Of a stretch of 64,000 nt of DNA, positions 1 to 11,500 are shown piece after piece (position 1 is the first letter of the stretch; every line of letters starts with the position of its first letter). The stretch covers positions 329,501-393,500 of the forward strand of contig JAZAYU010000180.1 in NCBI GenBank assembly GCA_038501625.1. Reading direction: 5' to 3'. The notes below the pieces were generated by a model. That model did no database searches. It was not told where the DNA came from and saw only the letters and a program-made list of their open reading frames with translations. This DNA comes from Corbicula japonica. Lineage: Eukaryota; Mollusca; Bivalvia; Venerida; Cyrenidae. Position numbers and translations under genes: made by a program.

Positions 1-1400
1 AATAGAAATTATATACCAGTAAAATACCGTGTGAAGGGACGATAACGTCGTTTGCATGGTTATAATACAATTTATCCAGACAAGGGTAGTGTACAATTTT
101 GAGAATATCGACTCATATGGGAATGAGCACAAATGTCTTTTCCTATGTAACAGATATAATTGTTGTGTGTCAGCTGCAAAAAGTCTCCCCGTATATCACT
201 TATGCTAATTTTAAATCGTGCAGAATGTCAATCATTGGGGGTGGCAGTATATAGGCATACTTGAATTATCCTTTCTCACTATGTCTGTCTCTGGCATGGT
301 TATCAAAATACCTCCTAAACTCCATTATGTTGCAATTAATCGAACCAAAAGCATTTGAGCTCGCCAACGATCCGGGGCACACGACCCAAGCATTAATTGT
401 CTTATGTGCAAAACAGGGGTTGTTATTTCGTGGTTTTGAGAAAAGTATGGTGTCTTGACCTCATGAAAATGTTTCCACGTTGGATGTTTTTTTGTAAAGC
501 TAAATGAGGTCACAATCATCCAACGGGTCGATTTTTTTATCCATGTGCCAATCCTGTTGACTCAAGCTGAGTTATTTTCCGCTAACAGTTAGTTAAGTTT
601 TACCTTCCTACAACTCTCTTCATGCGGGCCAGTTTGTATTCATTTTTTAGGATTGAAACCGATGCCAAGCATTGTGTTTATCTGCCGACAAAGCTGTCTT
701 ATGTCCAAATCTGAACGCGATCCCGGTTAAAATAGCCATGGTATTGTCAACAAGCTGAGGATCAATACGGCTGCCGTGAGCAGGTCCTGTCGGGAAGACA
801 CTGATTTTCATCAAGTAAACACATTTTTGCGAGAGAATGACATACAATTAAATTAATAAATATCGTAATTTCAGCTATCTGGAATGTTCTGACCATAGTC
901 AGTCGGTCCAACAAATTTCGGATTTAACTGGTACATTTATCAATCTTAAGTACATTGTGATCGGGTTCGTGTATATATGTAAATCAAAAATTGTGAACAT
1001 CAACTTTCTAAATTAATATGAATGTCCGTATTTCATTCTTTTATATTGTATATTGATTTTATTGCTCTCATTTCTTTGGACTCGCTCTTTGATTTCCTTA
1101 TTTTCATGAGTATTAGTATTACGAATTATGCAACTGTTTGCCTTGACATTTAAATCATTTTTCTGTGTTGATGCTGGTTTCTTTTGCGTGTGGATTGTTT
1201 TGTTGATTTCTATGTCATTATTCAGCTCTCTTTTAGCCGCATTTCCGACTCTATAAGTTACGACAAGTAAAACCTGACAATTTAATACCAAATATTATTT
1301 AATATTAAAAGGAGTGTGCAAAAATATATTTAATTTGACAAATATCTTAAATATAAAGTCAAAACAAATATTAACAATAATTAATATTAATCTAAAAGTA
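1..1400. other. Non-coding DNA downstream of the ADAM10 gene
   Basis: No exon with splice borders, RNA gene or clear repeat was recognised. The open frames here are short and have no recognisable domain. It lies downstream of the 3' end of the ADAM10-like gene, which runs on the minus strand. Confidence 0.4.
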
Positions 1401-1419
1401 ATATCACATCATGATATCA

Positions 1420-1668
1420 AATGGGGCACGTCACGGGAAAAAGGTGTCTTCGAGGATATTTCTGACATTGTAGTTCTTACTCTATTTAGTCCCTAAATGT
1501 ATCTATTAGTTTTTCGTAACAAATATGTGATTTATTACACAACATTCGTGGTATGTAAAATTTACCGCTAAATGCACAATGAGCAATATCGTCTGCTCAA
1601 CTTTATGACGCCATTTCAAGAATCGACACTTGGCCACACACCTTTTCCAGTGACGAGCCCCATATGGA
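1420..1668. repeat. Degenerate inverted-repeat element
   Basis: The left end reads atggggcacgtcacgggaaa and the right end carries the approximate reverse complement (ccttttccagtgacgagcccca). Related ends occur at 12377-12405 and 14630-14710, so this looks like an old dispersed foldback repeat. The interior shows no coding potential. Borders are approximate. Confidence 0.4.
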
Positions 1669-2136
1669 ATGAAAATGATCAAATCAACAAAAAATAAAAT
1701 TTTTAAATACGAATATTAAGATAAAACAATGCTAACGATGTATACTATCACAGCATTTGTCATGTTAACAATATCATTAGAATAAAAGACATGAGCCAAG
1801 CCAAAATATGTTTTTGGGAATCTGACTTCATCCAAATAATTAATGAAATGATATTGTTAAAATGTGTAATATAACAGTATTTAATTATTGAATAGAAAAA
1901 TAAAAAAGTTTTGTTCCTTCTAAACATAGTAAATATGAAAAAATGATTAAAATTTCACCGGAGACATATTTTTTCCAGAACGAGGCTCAAATATTCTCAA
2001 CAGCAATAACGATAACAGTGATGTGTTTCATGTTGTGCGGCAAAAACTGGCAATGCTGGAGTGCATAGAGGATCCACTGAGCTCTACATCACTAAGCATG
2101 CTCCCTGAAATGCTTGTGTTTCCAAATGTACGTCTT

Positions 2137-2316
2137 TGGTCCACGGTATCCCATTGTTCTTTGATGCAGAATGCGAGATTTAATTTTCCACCTCAAATAA
2201 ATTACTTTTTTGTTCAAATATATAGGTCTTTTGTCTACGGTATCCCACTTTACTTAATGCAGAATTCAAGTCTCTATTATCCACCTCCAATAAATTACTT
2301 TTTTCAAATATATCCG
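2137..2316. repeat. Two-unit tandem duplication at the ADAM10 stop codon and 3' UTR
   Basis: Two diverged units of about 90 bp follow each other. Both contain cggtatccca, then atgcagaat, then ccacctc, then aataaattactttttt, then caaatata. The second unit ends over the last codons and the stop codon of the ADAM10-like gene (2304-2306), so the duplicated block begins inside the terminal exon and forms the proximal 3' UTR on the minus strand. Confidence 0.6.
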
Positions 2317-2444
2317 TCCGGAGCTACTTGATTGCGCATGCGCAATGAAAGTCTCGTGCGATTACCCGGATTACTCTGGGGAGAGTCTTCGACTGTCTTA
2401 TCCGGGGGTTTGTGCGACTTGGAACAAAATTTCACAACAAGTGC
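2304..2444 (-). CDS. ADAM10: ADAM10 terminal exon: cytoplasmic tail
   Basis: This exon follows the acceptor TTCACTTTACAG and opens in phase 0, as the preceding transmembrane exon requires. It completes the membrane helix ([11 protein letters not shown]) and encodes a basic, Pro- and Asn-containing tail ending VAPDGYI and TGA. VVKFCS aligns with IKICS just inside the membrane in vertebrate ADAM10. The rest of the tail is not conserved, and no clear poly-proline SH3 site like that of the mammalian protein is visible. Confidence 0.85.
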   Translation of the reverse strand, partial: ALVVKFCSKSHKPPDKTVEDSPQSNPGNRTRLSLRMRNQVAPDGYI

Positions 2445-5343
2445 CTGTAAAGTGAATGTACTCCAAAGGTTAATATAACTTTAACTTTTTTTAACTTTCT
2501 TATATTTCACTTCTATTCTACAGTAATCTGTACTATGATCTAATCTCTATTTTGATAGCAAATAGGTAGGCATTAAGAAAAGCAGTAAATGAACATCACC
2601 TTAAACAAACTGCACACTTTATTTTGGAATAGAGTATATATTCCAAAACGCATTATATATTTTGTGATCAATATAAACAACACTGTGTTGTAAATTTCGT
2701 AAAAACTGCAACGCTTGTACGGAGAGTCCACTTTCTAATCCAATTTCGTTTTTTTTTATTTTGATCGTTAATTGTTTAGACACTTTACTTAGAACTGGTC
2801 CGGTTTTTTTTCGACCTACGCAAAGCTACCCCTATCAACATGTTCGCATAAGTCAAGAAAATAGAAAAATGAGTATAGTTCCTGTTTGAACCAGAACATC
2901 ATTCCGTGCCATATATTTTTACATGTAGAGTGGATTTAAAGATGATTATTATGTTGCATATATTTAAGGATTGAATCGATTTTTGATGGTTTCCATTTGG
3001 GTATGGAAAACAGTTGGGTTGTTTAAAGTGTGTGAAGCCCGAAGGGCTTCACATGTACTTTAAACAATCCAACTGTTTTTCATACCCAAATGGAAACTAT
3101 CAAATATTGATTCAGTCCTTATATTTACACTCATAAATAATCTCATTAATACAGAAATAAGTAGAAGAATTCGTGATATAACGGCTTTTCCGAATGGCTG
3201 TTCGAACAGCTACGTCGACGACAAAGTGAATGACGTCACGCTTTTTCGCAGCAACTCGTGGCAAAACGTGCGTGCACGGAGACGTCACACGTCAAAACAT
3301 CGTGCAACGTCCAATAAATTATGAACGGCTCTACTGTAGCCACGCCTTTTAAAGTAATACGTCACACTGTTTACCATCAGAAATTATGATTCGTTGGATG
3401 AATAAGACTTTATCGTAGAGCAGGCCTGCCAAAACTTCTTCATTAAAAATCCGGAGATTTTGTCTGAATATGTCAATGATGATGACAACGACGATGATAA
3501 TGATGTTGTTGTTGTTTTCATTTCATGTTTCTGCTGTTCACTATGACTGTGACTGAACAAAAATGATGATGATAATGATGATTTTGTCATACTTATATTA
3601 TATATAAAAAATGAATTATGTCGAGTTTGTTAGAAATGGTTAAAGAACTTGTTTTGAAATGTCTTCTGTCTATTTTTACCAAATTCATATTTAACTGTTA
3701 AGACCTGTTTTTGACACTATTAGAATGAACATGCAATGAAAATAGATAAAGGCATGTGTAACATCAAGGCCCTTGTTAAGTTTATGACACGCGGTTATTT
3801 AATAATTGTGCCAGAGGCATTGAGACTGCATGTCACTGACCACGTCCTCGTTATCTCGTAATAAACAGGAAAAGGCTACCTCTGTAGAATAACTATTATG
3901 TTCATTGCACAACTTTAAAAATTTGAATTAGGTTTGATTAATCTGTATTTTTTTGCAATTTCATAGAAATCCGGAGATTTTGACTATAAATCCGGAGATC
4001 CGGAGAAGTAACCTTAAATCCTGAGATTCCGGATAAAATCCGGAGATTTGGCAGGCCTGGTAGAGGATGAAGTTGAAGTGTAAATATAACTGATTATGGA
4101 TAAGTAAACAGTCACGTGATACTGTTTTATAAACAAACATGATCTTTTTTGAGTAGACAGGCAAGTTGAATATACCTCCGCTGATTAATTCATGAACAGA
4201 ACTCTACGATATCAATTTTGTAAAAGACTGTTTGCTGTTGATCGACGTTTTAATTACTTATTTGTCATGTGACTATCTAGTTATCTTAATCGTACTATAC
4301 TTACAATTGTTATGATAAATACCACTCCCGCAATCACGCCGACGTACCAGTGAACTGTTAAGAATTTCTTGACGGTATTCAAAATGCCTTCAGATGAAAA
4401 CAGCTTTCTTAAGTTGCTCAGTGGTCCTTCCGGGTCGACCTAGTGTGGCAGATTAAAATAATAAAATCTACTGTTTACACAGAAATTTAAAAACAAAATA
4501 TGAAGAATTGTTACGTTTTAACAAACGGGAAACAATTAAAGACAACGTGTACTGTAGGCTAAGTGGTTTGAGGCTTCACAAATACTCCAGCCGGTTGTGG
4601 ATTGGAAAAACTGCAGAAGAATCTCATCCCTAGTGGGATTCGATCTTTCAGTCTCTGGGTCTGGAGTCTGACGCTCTTATCCTAGTCTACTATTCTTTAC
4701 GGACGGGACGAGTAAGGTATTAAACGACAGAAAATACGTTTGAACTCAATTTCAAGGTCGTTGACACATCTGTGTCCAAGATCATAAAACTAAATCTGGA
4801 GACCAGTCTCAATTCTCAAGCATCTGATTGGCTGATGTCGCCATTTCAGCCAACCAGACGCTTGAGATTTGAGACTGGTCTCTAATCTAAGTTTTATTAT
4901 CTTGGGCACTGGACTGCAATTAAGAATTGTAAATATAAGAGGCAATAAAACTATTGTTAGCATATGTTTTACCTTTCTACATATCTTAAATATATCGCAG
5001 TATCCCTGATAGTTGTTACACGGAGTTCCTGCGAGCACCTCGGCGTCAGGTACATCTGCTAAATCGTATGAGGACCTAAAATGGTGGAACGTGATGGTTA
5101 CTCATATGAGTATAATGACTATTTTGTGATGAAATATTTGAAATTATTATTAACACACGTAACTGAAGAAGTTATTCAAAGACGGTGACAACTCAGATAT
5201 ACTGTACTTAATGATACAAATTTAAAATTGGGCCAGTCTCTGACAAGTCAACATATAATTATTTATAGTTTGAAAATGGAACTTGCAAACGTCTCATTAA
5301 GATAAATATTTATTCTAATAATCAAAACATATCGAGAGAGAGG

Positions 5344-5412
<69 letters not shown>

Positions 5413-5519
5413 GGACGGACGGACGGACGGACGGACAGACAGACAGAGAGGAGACAGACAGACAGACAGAGAGGAGACAGACATACAGACAGACATACAG
5501 ACAGACAAACCGGCAGATC

Positions 5520-5587
<68 letters not shown>

Positions 5588-8500
5588 CAGTAATTAGTAA
5601 TCCTACTTGCAAAAATTCCCATCTTTGCAACAAACTTGGCAGAGAATAGCGTCTTTCCAACTACCACTGGACGACGAGCAGTAGCAGGGCTCCCGTCCGT
5701 GTGCCAAACAAATTGAACCAGTACACTCCTGTAAAATAGTAAAATAATTCAGACATATTTTAGTACGTTTGAAAAGTACCCGTATTCGTTAATAACATAT
5801 TAAACCATAATACAACTGCACATAAATAAACTAGAATTTCATTCCATATTGGTGCGATACCTTTAAAATGTTCACATTCAAAAAAGTAACAGGATTCGCG
5901 GAGATCCATTCAGCCGTTCTTCCTATTGGCATGTTTTATTTGTAATTTGGAGCGTTTATTGAGTCTTAACAAATCAGGAAAATACATAGGAAAGCATTGT
6001 TCAAGAAAACCCAGACGACACAACCAAGAGGTATGGACAGTATGTGATTTTATAATCTGGTAAAATTTCCAAATATGGGATTTTAAAAACATAAGCCGCT
6101 TGGTTACCGCCTAGGAACCGTACGTTGCAATCACCCGTTGATAATATTACCACTGAAATCACATTTTTATAACTATACAGTCACGTGATTTTATGCTCAT
6201 ATAAAATAACAAATACTGTAACATAATTTACGAATTTGTTGACCATCATGTCTTCCGTCTGCATTAAATTGATAATATTTGTTTCGCTGGATTGTCATTG
6301 TATTACGTGGCGTCTACTTGCCGATAACGTACTGTACATACCCCATTGTAGCAGACCATGTCATCGTTTATGCTCCCACATTTCACTGTGTTATTCTTGT
6401 GTCCAGATTTGGTACAGGTAGAATCTGTCCCAGTGCTTTTCGTCAAGGATTAAAAGTTGTCTATGCCTTTGCATTGCCATCAAAGCAAACAAAACAACAA
6501 ACAGCAATAACAAGCATTATAGCATTATAAAAAAATCCAGCAGCCGTTGTTCATGGGTACTTTCTATCTGGTAATTCACATATAAAAAACATCTAAATGG
6601 AAAAGGACATATTAATTAGTTATTCAGTTTTTATAATAAATAGAGTAACGCAGAGCTAAATAAAGTAAAACGTGAAATAGGTATACCAGGTAAAGCCACA
6701 TTCATAAAGCAAAGCACCAACCTCACACTTGCCTCGAAAAGGTTCTCATATAAAAACATACACAAGTTGGCTTGGTGAATTAACTTTTACTCACTGATCA
6801 ACTCGACAACGTTTCGTGCAAAAGCATACAAACAATAAAATCATAAGAGGCCAAAGACACTGTCAGGTAAAATGGTAAAGTAAAATGCAATTACACACAT
6901 ACAATAAATGTAAAATAACCAGTTTTCAATAGCAAAAAAGAGTAGATCTTAGGATGAATTGAAGTGAAGCGTCTGTCTGTATACAGTAAAAAAGGATATG
7001 AGCAGTGTGCTTCGTCCAAGCAGTCAGATTCCGGCCTGCACAGCTGTGTAGAGGGTGCAAACTGGCAACTATTTGTGCAGCACTCGCCCTCACTGGGACT
7101 GAAAAAAGTGAAACATGTCTATCAAGAATAGCCACGCTCAAATAACACACAACTCAAAATTCAAAGAGGGCCCAAGGTTATAAAACTAAGCATGGAAACC
7201 AGTCTAAAATCTGAAGCATCTGATTGGCTGAAATGAGACTGGTTTCCAAACTCAGTTTTATAATCTTCAGCCGAGGAACACAGAGCATGGTTTGATAAAA
7301 AAAGCTCGATTTCAAAGAAGACACCACAACCAATTAACGACAAAGAGAACATACGCGCTTTGCGCCTTGGAGTGGCAGTGACAAAACAGAGTTACTAGTG
7401 TGCCATTAACTTACGGCATTATGTGGGACAATAAATACAGGTGCTTTAAAATATGCTTTTAAAGAAATTAGAAACGCAACTTCTTTTAAATATATAAATA
7501 TATTTCGTGTTAAAGAAGTTCCGTTTCTAATTTCTTTAAGTATATTATAAAACTGGATAACTAAATAAACTGAAGAGAACACCCACATATTATTGATATT
7601 TTCAAATATATTAACCATGTTAAAGGAATAAAATATTCATTTTATGACTGATCAGTTGCCAAGTTATATATCAGCTACATCATGGTTAGTTTATTGAAAC
7701 ACTAATGGAATTGTATGTCTATTATACACTTCTCCTACCCTTTTCCGTTCCATATAAATAATTTATATAAATGGATAAATGGAATCCAGCAACTGTATCG
7801 TAATGAACTTCTCTGCCCCAAAGGAAAAGTGCTTAATGGCTAATAGTTTATATGTGGGATCTTAAACTGTTATCGGGTTGAGTTCAATCTAAAATTCAAC
7901 AACAATCAACAATATAAAGTCATGTAAAGGATATGACCTTTTGATTAAATATATATTGATTGTTCTCTGTCAAAACAATAGACACTAATTGGAAATCTCA
8001 AGCATCTGATTGGTTGAAATAGGGACAAGGCTCTCTTGCTTGAGATTTCAGACTGGCCTCCAATCTTAGTTTTGCTATCTTGCTTTTGTAAGCAATGTTA
8101 AATTCTTTAGAAAAACAAATTATGACTTCTCATTAGTGCATGGAAGGGATTCCTGTATCATATTGAATTAATATTCCACTGTTTTCGCAGTTACGAAATA
8201 TACGTATCTTGCAAAGGAGCATTGTCGCTGTCCGCCACCACGGACCGCATAAACCAATGATAACCTTACATGCAGATCCTAACATTCTGGAATATTTTAA
8301 GGAAACTACTGTGCCTATTACTGCGTCCCTAAATGTGAACAGAAATAGGCATTAAAGAAGCGAGGGTTATAAAGCTGAGATTGGAAACCAGTCTCAAATC
8401 ACAAGCATCTGATTGGCTGAAATGGCGACTGGTCGCCATTTCAGCCAATCAGATACTTGAGATTTGAGACTGGTTTCCATGCTCAGTTGTATAACCTTGG

Positions 8501-11500
8501 GCAGAGGTCAGGTATCAGGACGAACATTTAAGATGTTTTCAAATGTCAAAAATTGTAACTTAAACTGTAGAAGACGTACACAAAGTAAATGTTATATTAT
8601 ATTCTTACATAGTGAATGTTAATGAGATATTAAATATAGCCAAAGTTGTTATATCGTTTAGAACGCATATTAATGCACTCACAACGGATCATAAAATGTA
8701 CCGATTAGTCAAATATTCGGTTAATTTCGCCACTATACAGAAATTCGGTTAATTTCGCCACTATACAGAAAATCGGTTAATTTCGCCACTATACAGTCAT
8801 TTTTAGGCATTACACAGCAGTACAATAAATGATAACCACTTCTAAGACATTGAAGTATTCCACCCTGAATTGTGAAGATGCAGCTTTAAATCTACGTAAG
8901 GCAAACACTGTGACAGTGTTAGTGGGACTATTACCTGCATACTGATGTAGATTTTCTCGTGCAAGGCTTCTCCACACCAGTGAGATTCAGCACCTGTGGG
9001 TTACAACAGCCTTCTGTACACTCTTCTTCCCATCCGCAGTCACACTCCTCCGAGCCCTCAACCACACGGTTCCCGCAGATCTCACCGTGAAATGCTATAT
9101 AAAATTAATGCAATATTTCTGTAATTGATTACGTGTCGGACATGTGCTTATATGGTCATATTAGTCAGGGAAATACGACGGCGATGTTTAATGTTTAGTT
9201 GGGGAAAAAAGTCAACTGCACTTAATCATTTATTTGTTAGAACTGCACTTTACCATAGGGGATGTTTGCTAATTTTGCTGCGAAATAGTGTTTTATTTGA
9301 CAAAAAAATGTCTTGGGACATGAAATTTAGAATGGAATTCAAATTTTGGTGTGATTACAGACAAAACTACCTTTCTTGTCGAAAAAAACATACAAAATGA
9401 CAAATTTCCCTGCACTTTAGCCTGAAAATTCTTGCTTATTTCTCGCCGATTCAGTTTCCATGACCGAGGTAACTTGTGTTCCACTAAGAGTTTATATTTC
9501 ATCTAGGTACCAAAAGATTCGGAAAAATGTGTAGCAGGTTCTTAGCTATATCTCAATTTTACGAGTTATTTATTGAATGAGTAAATGTAAAAAACTTACC
9601 AATTTTCATCCAAGATGGCGGACTTTTGTTTACAAAATGCATGGTAAGATGCAGTTTGATTACCCACCCTGTAGACCATTTTTCCCAATTTCAAGAAAAA
9701 AAGCCCAATTTCAAGAACAAAATTTACCATTTCAACAGAAAAACCTTTTGCCTTTAAAATAGTAACAAATAAACAAGGGACCATATAATCGAAACACTTA
9801 ACCAAATAAAAAAAATGTTTGTTAACTTGTGATCAGTGATCTGTAAAAACTACATTCCTTGAGCTTGTGTATGTAACCAGTATAAAAAGGTGTATGCATA
9901 CCGCATAAAAAACTCCCAATATGGGCAGGGGTCTTTTTTCCGAAAAACCCATGAAAAAAGCCCTATCAGGTCACATTGAATATTGAGATTACGGATTTTC
10001 TCCGCGGTACTAAGAGCTATAAGAAAATTGAAAACAAGTTAAAACCCTTACCGACAAAGCAACCATCAGTTCCTCTTGCCTTTGCCTCCAGAACCGGTTG
10101 CATCTGGCTAATGCTACATGTTGAAAACTTGAAATTGTTCGGTTTATCACCGGATGTTGCCCGCGCAAACATAATGTAGTTCCCGTCAGCTGCGCCTGGG
10201 GCGCATTCTGCACTTCCTTCAGGGTCATGCTGAGAAAGGAATTATCGTGGAAACGAACACGCGTAATTCAGTGCAACATGTTTGAATTACAAAACAAAAA
10301 GACACGAGACACATACTGTACATAGACACGCGAAACTTGCTAAATATGGAAACAGTGACGCACTGGCCGTGGCTATATGGTATTTAGCAATCAAGTGGTC
10401 GAGAGTTTGAATCCCGAACTAGGCCGTGAATTTCGGGAATGCTTACAAGTTTTTCCCCCCGATCATATTAAAAGTTCATTCCCGGAAATAAGAGCACATT
10501 AAAGACCACAGGATTTCTTAGAAAACAGTTATCGCTCCACAACCAGATTCTCCGAATCTAAAACATCTTCGCCCAAAATTGACAAATGTCCATTTAACAT
10601 CGACAATAATCTTGGTCATAGTTCTAGCAGTAGATTTCTGTCACATTCATTTCAAACAGTGTAAAATACCGACTTTGCTAAATGTCCAGATAGGATTTTG
10701 TGCCACTTCGGCGAAATTCGGAACACAAATTATAGCTCGCTTAATATGATTTACTATCTACGAGTACTTAAAAAAAATAATAACAACTTTTAAAAACAGA
10801 TTTGTGCTATTTTATGTCTTTTATTATATTCAAATCATGTTGAATCATCAGAAAAAATATTTGTAAAACTACTACGTTAAATATTAAATTTATAAAATTG
10901 TCAATTAAATACTTCACAAGTGAATGCAATAGTACCTCAGAACCGAAGTTGTGTCCAATTTCGTGCGCTAATGTGGTGTAGGCAACAGCATTCGGAATTT
11001 CGATACCATAGTTGAGCACGGTGACAATACCGGTGTTCAGGCTTTTACCCTCTCCTTGATACGTCTTTAAATAAAAGATTTATCATACAAAACATTGCTG
11101 AAAACATTTCTGAAATGTTTCATATAAGCATGAAAGAAATAATATATCAAGTTTTAAGGAAAAGATCCCGAGACCTTTCGCTGCAAATCTTATCGTTTTG
11201 CGATTATCCCCATTGTACCAAAACCAATGAAATCACAATCGATAAGTACATGTACATTGGTCAAAATGACTGTGTTTTAAGAATCGAATCGATATTTGAT
11301 GGTTTTCATTTGGGTATGGAAAACAGTGGGATTGTTTAAATAGTGTTAAACCTAAAGGACTTCACACACTTTAAACAATCAAATTGTTTTCTAAATCCAA
11401 ATGACGACCATCAAATATCGATTCATTCCTTAAGTGAAGAAAACATAATAAAAGAAGACGAAGTTGAATTGTCAATATTTATCATTAAGGGCTAGTATTC

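Noticed and set aside
2023..2331. Plus-strand frame of 102 codons
   Set aside because: It is antisense to the ADAM10 terminal exon and duplicated 3' UTR, uses a GTG start and has no recognised domain.
5263..5660. Minus-strand open frames of Ser/Leu/Val and poly-Asn
   Set aside because: They are translations of the GA, GACA and ATT microsatellite; the only real coding here is ADAM10 exon 12.
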